Shown: positions 6,261-14,035 of the stretch, piece after piece
Layout of the letters: every line of letters begins with the position of its first letter
Position numbering within the stretch: position 1 is the stretch's first letter
Source of the DNA: Methylococcaceae bacterium
GTDB taxonomy: Bacteria; Pseudomonadota; Gammaproteobacteria; Methylococcales; Methylomonadaceae
Assembly (NCBI GenBank): GCA_947506075.1
Contig: CANNNN010000006.1
Location: 1-20,428 of the forward strand
Length of the DNA stretch: 20,428 nucleotides
Direction: 5' to 3'
Notes under the pieces: generated by a model
What the model was told of the DNA's origin: nothing
Databases searched by the model: none
The model's input: the letters and a program-made list of their open reading frames with translations, nothing else
Program-made: the position numbers and the translations under genes

Positions 6261-9200
6261 CGCTTAGCCTCCCGTCGGCTTACTCCAAATAATGTAAATA
6301 AAATCGGCAATATAAATAAGGTTAAAAACGTCGATGACACCAGGCCTCCAATCACCACGATGGCCAGAGGCCGCTGAATCTCAGACCCCGGTCCGCTTGC
6401 AAACAGCAACGGAATCAGGCCGAAGGCCGCGATGCTGGCTGTCATCATGACCGGGCGCAAACGCCGTGAGGAGCCTATCAGTACGGCTTTAATCAAATCC
6501 ATGCCGGTTGCAATCAACTGATTAAAATAACTGACCATGACCACCCCATTCAACACGGCTATCCCCAACAATGCGATAAAACCGACCGAGGCCGGAACCG
6601 ATAAATACTCGCCGGAGAGCCATAAGGCAAAAACGCCACCTATCATCGCCAACGGGATGTTCGATAACACCAGGACGGCCTGCCGTACCGAACCGAAGGT
6701 TGAAAACAATAATAAAAAAATCAGCCCTAATGAAACAGGAACCACCAGGGACAAGGTCTTTGCTGCGCGCTGCTGATTTTCAAACTGACCGCCAAACGCA
6801 ACCGTGTAGCCAGCCGGCAAGTCCACTTTTTCAGCGACAGCTTTGCGCGCTTCATCGACAAAGCCAACCAAGTCACGGTTCAGCACATTGCTGGTAATGA
6901 CCACAAAGCGCTGACCTCGCTCCCTGCCCACCGACACCACGCCTTCCACTTTTTCGATTTTGGCCACCGCCGTCACCGGCACATGGCCACCGTCCGGCAG
7001 CGCAATCTGCAAATTGTCGAAATTACCGGTATTGCTGTCGCCACGCAAAATTAACGGCGTGCGTTTAATGCCTTCCTGCACAATGCCCAGCTTCAAGCCT
7101 TCAATCTGCGCTCGCAGCAAGGTTTCAATACTGTCACTGTCGAGGCCCAAACGTCCGGCTGCGGATTTGTCGATGGTCAACTGCAAAAACTGCATGCCTG
7201 CATTTTGCTTGGCGAACACGTCGCTGGCGCCATTTATGCGCTTCAATACCTCGGCGATTTGTTGGGATTTTTCATTTAACACCACCAGGTCTGAACCAAA
7301 TAATTTAATCGCCACATCGCCGCGCGTTCCGGTCAGCATTTCCGAGACCCGCATTTCTATCGGCTGGGTAAACTGGAAGGCTATGCCCGGCGTTTGCGCC
7401 ATGACCTTGCGAATCTCATCCAGCAACTTTTCCTTGCTGTCCATTCGCCAGTGTTTTTTAGGCTTCAGGATCAAAAAGGTATCGGTATCGTTTAAACTCA
7501 TAGGATCAAGTCCCAGCTCGTCGGAACCGACTCTGGCTACTATATCGACGATTTCGGGGATATTTTTACGCAGATTTTTTTGCACCTGAATATCCAGTGC
7601 CACGGATTGCTCCAGCGTAATCGACGGCAATTTTTCCAGTTGCACGATGATGTCGCCTTCGTCCATGGTCGGCATAAAGATGCTGCCGATCTGGGTAAAG
7701 ACCAGCACCGTCACCGCCAATAAGGAGCCTGCCGCGATAAATACTTTCTTGCTGTTAGCCAGACACCAGACTAAAGCAGGCTGATACAGTCTTTGCAGCT
7801 GCCTGGGCAGCCAGGGTTCTTCGTGCGACACCTCTTTCAATAAATAGGAGGCGATCACCGGAATCACCGTCAGCGACAAAACCAGCGAACCGCTGAGTGC
7901 AAACACAATGGTCAAGGCCACCGGGGTAAATAGTTTGCCTTCCAAGCCTTGCAAGGTCAGCAACGGTAAAAACACGATAATAATGATCAAGATACCGGAG
8001 ACCACGGGCTGCGCGACTTCGCTGGTTGCCCGGTAAATGATATGCAAGCGCGGCAGACGCTGAGCTTTTTCAGTATGCGCCAGATGGGTGATCAGGTTTT
8101 CAACCACCACCACAGCCGCATCGACCAACATGCCGATCGCAATTGCCAGTCCACCCAAGCTCATCAGATTGGCCGACATGCCCATGTAGTTCATCAGGAT
8201 AAACGTAAACAGCGCCGCCAACGGCAGAGCTAAAGCGACAACAATCGCGGCACGCAAATTACCCAGAAATAAAATCAACAGGATCACCACCAGCGCAATG
8301 GCTTCCAGCAGTGCATGCAGCACCGTGTCTACGGCCTTGTCGACCAGATTACCGCGATTGTAAAAAACCTTGGCTTCAACACCTTTAGGGAATCCCGGGC
8401 TGATTTCGGCCAGTTTTTTCTCTATACCGGCAATGGTTTGCCTGGCGTTAGCGCCACGCAAACTCAGCACCAGTCCTGTAACAGCTTCGCCCTCGCCGTT
8501 TTTGCTGACCGCACCGTAACGGGTCAACGCACCGATTTTGATCGTCGCGACATCGCCGACGGTAATAGGAATACCGTTTTTATTATCGACCACAATAATG
8601 CCAACATCATCCAGGTTTTTGATGCGGCCTTCGGCGCGGACAATCAGGGCCTCCTCGCCATCGGTCAAACGACCTGCGCCGTCGTTACGGTTATTGCTTT
8701 GCAAGGCGGTGGTCAGCTGAGTCATGCTGATACCCCGACCCGACATGCGAACATTATCGGGAATAACCTCAAAACTCCTGACCATGCCGCCCAGTGAGTT
8801 GACATCGGCAACGCCGGAGACTGTGCGCAAGGCAGGCCGTATTACCCAGTCCAGTAAACTGCGGCGTTCCATTAAACTTAAACCACCGCCTTCGACGGTA
8901 AACATGAACATTTCACCGAGCGGCGTAGTCATCGGCGCAATACCGCCTTCGACCCCCGCAGGCAAACTCGTCCATATCGCATTCAGACGTTCGGCAATCT
9001 GTTGACGCGCCCAGAAAATATCCGTGCCTTCCTTGAAATCGACGGTAATGTCGGTCAACGCGTATTTGGCGATGGAGCGCAACATAGTCTGATGCGGAAT
9101 GCCCAGCAGCTCGACTTCGATAGGCGCGGTGATTCTCGCTTCGATTTCTTCGGGGGTCATGCCGGGCGCTTTGACTATCACCTTGACCTGGGTCGGTGAT

Positions 9201-9325
9201 ACTTCAGGAAAGGCATCGATCGGAATGTTTTTAAACGCATAATAGCCGCCGCCTGACAACAGTACGACCAGCAACATCATCAGTAATCGCTGGCTCAGCG
9301 CAAAACGAATCAGCTTGGCCATCAT
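6257..9325 (-). CDS. czcA: CzcA/CusA-type heavy-metal RND efflux transporter
   Basis: Inner-membrane proton/metal antiporter subunit of a tripartite export system, 1022 residues as usual for the HME-RND family. It shows an N-terminal membrane helix (about 10-30), a large periplasmic loop, a first helix bundle (about 335-530), a second periplasmic loop, and a C-terminal bundle ending FILPILFTLFG. Segment TM4 reads VDAAVVVVEN (401-410), with Asp402 and Glu409 in the positions of the proton-relay acids of CzcA. The motif differs from the classical Zn/Co/Cd form (DFGxxxDGAxxxxEN), and I cannot assign the metal from it. ATGATG lies at 9320-9325; the first ATG overlaps the czcB stop. The 3' end overlaps DUF3240. 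The symbol denotes the family rather than proven Co/Zn/Cd specificity. Confidence 0.93.
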   Translation of the reverse strand: MMAKLIRFALSQRLLMMLLVVLLSGGGYYAFKNIPIDAFPEVSPTQVKVIVKAPGMTPEEIEARITAPIEVELLGIPHQTMLRSIAKYALTDITVDFKEGTDIFWARQQIAERLNAIWTSLPAGVEGGIAPMTTPLGEMFMFTVEGGGLSLMERRSLLDWVIRPALRTVSGVADVNSLGGMVRSFEVIPDNVRMSGRGISMTQLTTALQSNNRNDGAGRLTDGEEALIVRAEGRIKNLDDVGIIVVDNKNGIPITVGDVATIKIGALTRYGAVSKNGEGEAVTGLVLSLRGANARQTIAGIEKKLAEISPGFPKGVEAKVFYNRGNLVDKAVDTVLHALLEAIALVVILLILFLGNLRAAIVVALALPLAALFTFILMNYMGMSANLMSLGGLAIAIGMLVDAAVVVVENLITHLAHTEKAQRLPRLHIIYRATSEVAQPVVSGILIIIIVFLPLLTLQGLEGKLFTPVALTIVFALSGSLVLSLTVIPVIASYLLKEVSHEEPWLPRQLQRLYQPALVWCLANSKKVFIAAGSLLAVTVLVFTQIGSIFMPTMDEGDIIVQLEKLPSITLEQSVALDIQVQKNLRKNIPEIVDIVARVGSDELGLDPMSLNDTDTFLILKPKKHWRMDSKEKLLDEIRKVMAQTPGIAFQFTQPIEMRVSEMLTGTRGDVAIKLFGSDLVVLNEKSQQIAEVLKRINGASDVFAKQNAGMQFLQLTIDKSAAGRLGLDSDSIETLLRAQIEGLKLGIVQEGIKRTPLILRGDSNTGNFDNLQIALPDGGHVPVTAVAKIEKVEGVVSVGRERGQRFVVITSNVLNRDLVGFVDEARKAVAEKVDLPAGYTVAFGGQFENQQRAAKTLSLVVPVSLGLIFLLLFSTFGSVRQAVLVLSNIPLAMIGGVFALWLSGEYLSVPASVGFIALLGIAVLNGVVMVSYFNQLIATGMDLIKAVLIGSSRRLRPVMMTASIAAFGLIPLLFASGPGSEIQRPLAIVVIGGLVSSTFLTLFILPILFTLFGVSRREAKR

Positions 9326-10434
9326 TCTTCACTCCCCAGACCTAGCCAATTGGCTTTCAAAGCAACCGCACCGTTGACGGCTATTTCTTCATGACCATTA
9401 AGCTCGCCACTAATGATCGATTCGGCCTCCTGTTTACCGACTACGATGATAGCGGTAACCAAAAAACCCTGGGGCTGGCGGATAAAAATAAAGGCTTTGC
9501 CTGCGTTCTGCGCGATAGCCGTATTCGGGACTTTAAACACCGCCTTGTCGCTAGCCTTAATAATCCGGGTATTGAGCCGTTGTCCCGGGCGTAGCTGTTC
9601 AGCCGCTTGTTTTTCCACCACAGCCCGCGCCAGAATGGTCTGATTTTCAGGGTTAACGCTCGCTCCCAACAGGCTGATTTTTGCGCTTACTTTTGGATTG
9701 TCAATGACCACCCGATCGCCGGTTTTAATATCCGTCAAACGTTCTTGCGGGATGGCTATTTCCAGCCACAACTGATCCAGATTAGCGATACGGTATAACG
9801 GCGCCATCATATCGATACGTGTACCGGCAACGGCTAAACGCTCCATCACCACACCCGCTATCGGCGCACGAACATTAAGCTGCCGGGTTAGTCGGTGTGT
9901 TTTGGCCAAACTATTAATTTCACTGCTCGTCATGCCGGCGATTTCCAGCAATTGCCTCTGCTCATTCACTTCGGACGCAAAGGAGTTCTGTTGAATCCGG
10001 GTTTCTTCCCAGCGCCTATCGGCAATAACGCCCTCTTCCAGCAGTTTTTTATCCCGTTGAAAAGTAGCCGACGATAATTGCAACGCACTGACCGCTTTAA
10101 GATATTCACGCTGTAACGTCAGCAAATCCGGACTATTGAGCTGGGCTAAAACCTGCCCTTTTGCCACCTTATCGCCTACCGCCGCATTCAGCTGCTCGAT
10201 GACGCCAAACTGCGCTGCACTGACGACATACTCCTGCGTTGGCGGAACCACGACTTTAGCCGGTGCGGATAACACCGGAATTTGTTCGACCGACTCCAGT
10301 TTGCCGAGTCTTACCCCGAGATTGGCAATATTTTCCTTAGAAATTTCAATGCTGTTTTTAGCCAGAACCGGTGTTGAAAACAGCGTTGCCCACGCTAAAT
10401 AACTTAAGACCCGTAACAATTTATACATTTTCAT
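9322..10434 (-). CDS. czcB: CzcB-type periplasmic adaptor (membrane fusion protein)
   Basis: Periplasmic adaptor that links the RND pump to the outer-membrane channel. The 370-residue protein has a Sec signal (residues about 1-25, cleavage after PVLA), a first lipoyl half (VVPPTQEYVVSAAQFGVIEQLNAAVGDKVAKGQVLAQLNSPDL, given here as separate motifs GDKVAKGQ and LAQLNSPDL), a helical hairpin (about 110-170), a second lipoyl half (NVRAPIAGVV) and a beta-barrel region (GDRVVIDN, LRPGQRLNTRI). It lacks the long N-terminal His-rich metal-binding segment of some CzcB proteins. Both ends overlap their neighbours by ATGA, so czcC, czcB and czcA are translationally coupled. Confidence 0.92.
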   Translation of the reverse strand: MKMYKLLRVLSYLAWATLFSTPVLAKNSIEISKENIANLGVRLGKLESVEQIPVLSAPAKVVVPPTQEYVVSAAQFGVIEQLNAAVGDKVAKGQVLAQLNSPDLLTLQREYLKAVSALQLSSATFQRDKKLLEEGVIADRRWEETRIQQNSFASEVNEQRQLLEIAGMTSSEINSLAKTHRLTRQLNVRAPIAGVVMERLAVAGTRIDMMAPLYRIANLDQLWLEIAIPQERLTDIKTGDRVVIDNPKVSAKISLLGASVNPENQTILARAVVEKQAAEQLRPGQRLNTRIIKASDKAVFKVPNTAIAQNAGKAFIFIRQPQGFLVTAIIVVGKQEAESIISGELNGHEEIAVNGAVALKANWLGLGSEE

Positions 10435-11705
10435 GGCGTAACTCCTACTGCCTGATTATAAAGCGCTATATCGCGCTGTAACATGATTGAGCGCTGCTTC
10501 GCATTTAATACCGCTTGCTGGGTCCTGGATTGAATTTTTAATAAATCCATCAGATTAATCTCTCCAACCGAAAAGCTTAAATCGGTCATTTTCAAATGTT
10601 CTTCGGCAACCTGTTTTAACTCTTCGGCAATGCCTAACTCAACCCGATTGACCTCCAGATTATGTTCGGCCTCGTGATGCGCCTGTTCCAAACTCCGGGA
10701 CAGCTGTTCGCGTTCCGCAATCAATTTGTTAAGTTCGACATTAACCGCCGCAACATGTGGCGCCAGATACGCGCTGCCGCCAAAAGGCACGATAACACCG
10801 ATATTAAAACTGTCCGTTTGATTGCTTCGGGGGTCATTGGTGAACCGATCGCTGTTAATGCCGACAGCGACATTGGTCTGGCCGGAACCGACCAATTTAA
10901 TCGCATCACGTTCTGCCTGCTTGCGTTCAATCTGGCTGTTAATCGCCACTAATAACGGATGGCTATGCTGTATCGCTGTTAACTCCACGAGTTTTTCCTG
11001 ATACAGTTCGGGGATTTTAGACATTTGCGTGATGCTGGAATAGCGTTTACGGGCATGCATTAGTTCAGCTTCGGCCAGGGTTACCACCGAGCGTTTTTGT
11101 AGGGACTCCGTTTTCGCCAGCAATAAATCAGCGCGCGGCAAATCACCCAACTCGACACGCCGCTGGACTTTGGCCAATAACTGGTCGGTAATCGCCAGCT
11201 CGATTTTCGCCTGTTCATAACCAATATTGGCCAGCGCCATATCCCAAAGAGCCGACCTAATCAAACCTGACACCCGTAATTTAAGCGAAAGCGTTTGTGA
11301 CAACGCGCTGTTTTCAGCCAGCTTTGCCGTCCGTTGTTCCGCATCGCGCTGGCCTAAATTCCATAACGGCACTTGCACTTGAACATCGATATAGTGCAAG
11401 GTGCCGCTGGTCGCTTCCTGAAATCGCAGTCCTGCCTGCGAGGCACCGGCTGTCCAGCTGTTGCCTCGCTGAGCCAGGGCCGCAGCTTCTTCCTCCAGCG
11501 AATTAAGCCAACTGCTATCGGGATATTTCTCCAACGTCAGCTCAACAACTTTAGCCAAACTTAAGGTCGCATCACTTTGAATTAGATCCTGATGTTCGAC
11601 GATAAGCGGCGACTGCGCAAAACTGAGCCCTACCGCCGTAAAATAAACCATATTCGCCAGCAATAAGCTGGGCATTAGCCTTCTAAAAAGGTGCAAAAAA
11701 AACAT
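10431..11705 (-). CDS. czcC: CzcC-type outer-membrane efflux channel (TolC family)
   Basis: Outer-membrane factor of the tripartite metal pump, 424 residues from ATG 11705. The signal peptide (LFRRLMPSLLLANMVYF... cleavage after LSFA) is followed by two repeats of long amphipathic helices typical of the TolC/OEP family. Examples are LANIGYEQAKIELAITDQLL and LGDLPRADLLLAKTESLQ in the first repeat and VGEINLMDLLKIQSRTQQ in the second. A TTG-initiated extension to 11753 is open, but ATG 11705 gives a sensible signal peptide and has GAG about 9 bases upstream, so I prefer it. It is the first intact gene of the operon; its stop overlaps the czcB start. About 220 non-coding bases separate it from the broken gene upstream. 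Confidence 0.9.
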   Translation of the reverse strand: MFFLHLFRRLMPSLLLANMVYFTAVGLSFAQSPLIVEHQDLIQSDATLSLAKVVELTLEKYPDSSWLNSLEEEAAALAQRGNSWTAGASQAGLRFQEATSGTLHYIDVQVQVPLWNLGQRDAEQRTAKLAENSALSQTLSLKLRVSGLIRSALWDMALANIGYEQAKIELAITDQLLAKVQRRVELGDLPRADLLLAKTESLQKRSVVTLAEAELMHARKRYSSITQMSKIPELYQEKLVELTAIQHSHPLLVAINSQIERKQAERDAIKLVGSGQTNVAVGINSDRFTNDPRSNQTDSFNIGVIVPFGGSAYLAPHVAAVNVELNKLIAEREQLSRSLEQAHHEAEHNLEVNRVELGIAEELKQVAEEHLKMTDLSFSVGEINLMDLLKIQSRTQQAVLNAKQRSIMLQRDIALYNQAVGVTP

Positions 11706-12019
11706 GAAACAGTCTCGATGCGGCGCTAACCGCGTTATAAATGAAATCAACAACGTTCCGTTAAGCCTAAAATCGGCGCTTGATCTACGAAAGCAAATAA
11801 TGACTGCCTTTAGACGACATCCAATAAGTCAGCGTGTTGTATTACCCGCTTATGATCTGAAGCTTGGCATCTTTTCGTGGATAGACTGATTTTTCAGGTT
11901 ATTGGAACTAAAACAGACAGTGAAACTTATTGAGCAGGCGGTGCGCGAGGGGAAAGCGAGGGGATAAACAAGCGGCAAATAAACTGCGCTGTTTGCGGTG
12001 TAAAATTATTATCAAAAGG

Positions 12020-12045
12020 CGCCAGTGTCGGGTTAAATACTGGCG
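12020..12045. repeat. stem-loop, 7-bp stem
   Basis: CGCCAGT (12020-12026) pairs with ACTGGCG (12039-12045) across a 12-base loop. It sits five bases from the stronger hairpin at 12050-12081, inside the frame-disrupted gene upstream of czcC. Confidence 0.45.
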
Positions 12046-12049
12046 TCTG

Positions 12050-12081
12050 TGGCAGCAGATAATGACTATTATCTGCTGCCA
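12050..12081. repeat. strong stem-loop, 14-bp perfect stem with 4-base loop
   Basis: TGGCAGCAGATAAT (12050-12063) and its exact complement (12068-12081) flank the loop GACT. This would be very stable in RNA from either strand. It has no T run immediately after it, so it is not a standard intrinsic terminator. It lies within the frame-disrupted exported-protein gene. Confidence 0.7.
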
Positions 12082-12194
12082 GATTTGCCTTGTTATCTTT
12101 GATGCCGGCATCGACACCCACGATGATTCCATAAGAACTAAAACTATAGCTTATGGCCTGAGACAACAGGGTATCGTGTCAGCCCCATACATTT

Positions 12195-12225
12195 CCAGAC
12201 CGGGAACATGCAGCCCCCGGTCTGG
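12195..12225. repeat. strong GC stem-loop, 10-bp perfect stem
   Basis: CCAGACCGGG (12195-12204) pairs with CCCGGTCTGG (12216-12225) across 11 bases. On the + strand it is followed by ACTTTTCTCT, which resembles a weak intrinsic terminator. On the - strand it encodes the PDRGLHVPGLE part of the broken exported protein. A 14-base palindrome (12238-12251, TGCATGCGCATGCA) lies next to it. Confidence 0.6.
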
Positions 12226-12325
12226 ACTTTTCTCTCCTGCATGCGCATGCACTAACGGTGCAATCAATTGCAGTATCGCCAGAAAGATAACGGTAAATTT
12301 GCGCAGTGTAGTAAACATGCGGGGA

Positions 12326-12354
12326 ATGTTAAGCTATTAAAGAGTAATTAACAA
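12326..12354 (-). promoter_or_regulatory. candidate promoter of the czc operon
   Basis: On the - strand TTGTTA (12354-12349) and TAACAT (12331-12326) are separated by 17 bases; each matches the sigma-70 consensus at four of six positions. Transcription would begin near 12319, almost at the ATG 12318 of the exported-protein gene, which has no Shine-Dalgarno. That would make it a leaderless message, or one of the two calls is wrong. Confidence 0.3.
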
Positions 12355-12565
12355 CCTGTATAGCTTGCTCATGGATAAATTGGTGGTGCGATGTGCTATT
12401 CTGGTTCTCGCCAATTCCTTGTCAAGAAATAACTGGGGTTCACTGCAAAGGCTTTTTTGAATATTAATCTCGACGCCCCGATGTTTATGCTTATGTTCAA
12501 ACGTTTGGCTTATGGAGTGTTGTTATGACTGAAGTGTATTTAACATAAGCCCCATTATTTGAAAT

Positions 12566-12712
12566 TTATTGGCTAATCCCGTAGATCCCGGACTGCATCT
12601 TTTCCTTGCCCGACTTTTGAAGTGCGGTAATGTGGGCATAAACAACATCCTCGACGTGACTTTCGCTGGTTTCCAAACATTGATAAACATTGATAATAGG
12701 CATAGGAGGCAT
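12566..12712 (-). CDS. possible 48-residue protein or remnant
   Basis: An ATG-started ORF on the - strand reads MPPMPIINVYQCLETSESHV, then EDVVYAHITALQKSGKEKMQ and SGIYGISQ. Its composition is more protein-like than the overlapping frames. The second half looks like an amphipathic helix rich in Lys, Glu and Gln. There is no clear Shine-Dalgarno and no family that I recognise. It could be the stub of a decayed gene; the frame before it (QEKFFNEAEGVILGN) also looks protein-like, hinting at another frame break near 12712. Confidence 0.25.
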   Translation of the reverse strand: MPPMPIINVYQCLETSESHVEDVVYAHITALQKSGKEKMQSGIYGISQ

Positions 12713-12830
12713 GAACAGTTACCCAGAATTACGCCTTCCGCTTCGTTAAAAAATTTTTCCTGCACCTTAGCGGCTTAGTACAAGCAAAGAACTTATTTGT
12801 AACATAAAAACAAGTTTTAACAGGTTTAAG

Positions 12831-12859
12831 TTGCATAATGAACACTAACTTGCTATTCT
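12831..12859 (+). promoter_or_regulatory. candidate promoter of the reductase/HPP operon
   Basis: TTGCAT (12831-12836) and TATTCT (12854-12859), the latter with an upstream TG (12851-12852) as an extended -10, are separated by 17 bases. Transcription would begin near 12866, leaving a 187-base leader before ATG 13053. I see no convincing riboswitch fold in that leader. Confidence 0.35.
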
Positions 12860-13052
12860 TTCCCCGTGGTCAATTCAGGCCTAGCCATTTTTCCGCAAGG
12901 TTCTGACTGACTTTCGTCGCAAATATTTTCGGCAACCAAGTCACGGCGATCTGTATAGCCACACGCAACGCTGTCTTAATTTCACCCGGACTTTCCCCAC
13001 TGTTCTAGCTTGCTAGCGATCAATAAATGGAGTCTGCGCTAACGGTAGCATC

Positions 13053-14024
13053 ATGTACAAATTAACTATTGAAGAAAAGACTTACGCTTGCCAACCGGAT
13101 GAAACAGTCCTCGATGCCTTATTGCGCGCAAAGCTTAATATTCCCTACGCCTGTAAAAAAGGCACCTGTCACAGTTGCATGGTGCGCAGTCCCGATAGCC
13201 CACCTCCGAAAGCCGCCCAGGTCGGATTAAAGGATACCCTGAAATCACGCAATCATTTTCTTGCCTGTCTGTGCCATCCGGAGCGGGACATGGTCATTAA
13301 GCTACCCGATCAATCAGATTTCTATACCGAAGGAACGGTTGTTGTAAATGACATGCTTAATCGCAATACGCTGCTACTGATCATAGCCTTTAAAGATGCG
13401 TTTGAATTTAATGCCGGACAATTCGTTAATCTACAAAGAGCCGACGGCTTAACTCGCAGCTATTCGATTGCCAATATCCCACAAGAGTCCAATACCCTGG
13501 AATTTCATATTCGCCGCTTACCCGGCGGCAAGTTTAGCGCATGGCTACATGATGACATCAAGGCTGGAGATACTATCGCAGTCTCCGAGGCGCGTGGACA
13601 CTGTTTTTACCTGCCGGAAAGAAGTGAGCAAGGCATACTTCTGGTCGGAACAGGAACGGGATTGGCACCCCTGGCGGGTATTCTTACCGATGCACTTGCA
13701 CAGGGCCATTCCGGTCCTATTTATTTGTTTCATGGCAGTCGCGAAGTTGAAGATCTTTACCGGATTGACGAACTGCGCCAATTGAGTAACCAGCATCAGA
13801 ATTTTCATTACATGCCTTGCATATCAAGCAAACATGTTCCTGAAGGTTTTAGCCACGGACGCGTCAATGATGTTGCGTTGGCGACACTTCCCGAGTTAAA
13901 AGGTTGGCGAGTATTTCTATGTGGTCATCCTGATATGGTCAATCAAATGAAAACAATGACCTTTCTGAAGGGCGCGGCATCAGCGGATATTTATGCCGAT
14001 GCCTTTTTGCTTACGCCTACCTGA
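13053..14024 (+). CDS. 2Fe-2S ferredoxin/FAD/NAD(P)H oxidoreductase
   Basis: A 323-residue electron-transfer protein in three parts. First is an N-terminal plant-type 2Fe-2S ferredoxin with ligands Cys34, Cys39, Cys42 and Cys72 (C-x4-C-x2-C-x29-C; Cys74 is also near). Next is an FAD-binding barrel with RSYS (135-138), and last an NAD(P)H domain with GTGTGLAPL (199-207) and the C-terminal CGHPDMV. This is the layout of reductase components of ring-hydroxylating oxygenases, soluble methane monooxygenase (MmoC) and phenol hydroxylases. No oxygenase is in the window, so its electron acceptor is unknown; the downstream partner is a membrane HPP-CBS protein 11 bases away. No strong Shine-Dalgarno precedes ATG 13053. 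The architecture is firm; the substrate is not. Confidence 0.9.
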   Translation: MYKLTIEEKTYACQPDETVLDALLRAKLNIPYACKKGTCHSCMVRSPDSPPPKAAQVGLKDTLKSRNHFLACLCHPERDMVIKLPDQSDFYTEGTVVVNDMLNRNTLLLIIAFKDAFEFNAGQFVNLQRADGLTRSYSIANIPQESNTLEFHIRRLPGGKFSAWLHDDIKAGDTIAVSEARGHCFYLPERSEQGILLVGTGTGLAPLAGILTDALAQGHSGPIYLFHGSREVEDLYRIDELRQLSNQHQNFHYMPCISSKHVPEGFSHGRVNDVALATLPELKGWRVFLCGHPDMVNQMKTMTFLKGAASADIYADAFLLTPT

Positions 14025-14035
14025 ACGATGCCGCT

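Larger units (their letters stand above)
11927..12318 (-). pseudogene. small exported protein upstream of czcC, frame-disrupted
   Basis: From ATG 12318 one frame gives a clear Sec signal (MFTTLRKFTVIFLAILQLIA, then PLVHAHAG with cleavage after VHA) and continues PDRGLHVPGLEMYGADT before stopping at about 12151. The neighbouring frame, open from about 12178 to the stop 11927-11929, gives a protein-like sequence: LLSQAISYSFSSYGIIVGVD, then AGIKDN, YLLPQTPVFNPTLAPFDNNF and PSLSPRAPPAQ. Joined near 12161-12180 they make one periplasmic protein of about 130 residues, disrupted by a one-base deletion or equivalent. It has the same strand and order as czcC, czcB and czcA, so it was probably the first gene of the metal-efflux operon. 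I recall short exported proteins with a HAH..G start near such operons but know no function. Three hairpins lie inside it. Confidence 0.6.
12319..13052. other. 734-base intergenic region between divergent operons
   Basis: No convincing gene. It holds the czc promoter candidate (12326-12354), a perfect palindrome CAAACGTTTG (12498-12507), a stem GGCTTATG/CATAAGCC (12507-12514 with 12544-12551) enclosing a seven-codon ORF, a 48-codon - strand ORF (12566-12712), a tandem AAACATTGAT pair (12676-12695) and the promoter candidate for the reductase (12831-12859). The 190 bases before the reductase start show nothing that I recognise. The region may contain gene remnants. Confidence 0.5.

Noticed and set aside
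8315..8797. A 160-codon + strand ORF inside czcA
   Set aside because: It lies fully antisense to the conserved RND transporter, and its composition mirrors the complementary codons.
12195..12235. Intrinsic terminator on the + strand
   Set aside because: The GC stem and following T-rich bases fit loosely, but no + strand gene ends here and the T run is interrupted. I keep it as a hairpin only.
11930..12340. A 136-codon + strand ORF opposite the broken exported-protein gene
   Set aside because: Its product is Arg/Cys-rich with no domain and no good start, whereas the - strand gives a textbook signal peptide and protein-like sequence. The + ORF is a shadow.
12704..12749. AGGAGG followed by ATG on the + strand
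   Set aside because: The spacing is a single base and the ORF ends after 12 codons, so this is not a working start.
12569..12778. A 69-codon + strand ORF in the 734-base gap
   Set aside because: No Shine-Dalgarno, no recognisable motif, and it overlaps a more protein-like - strand frame.
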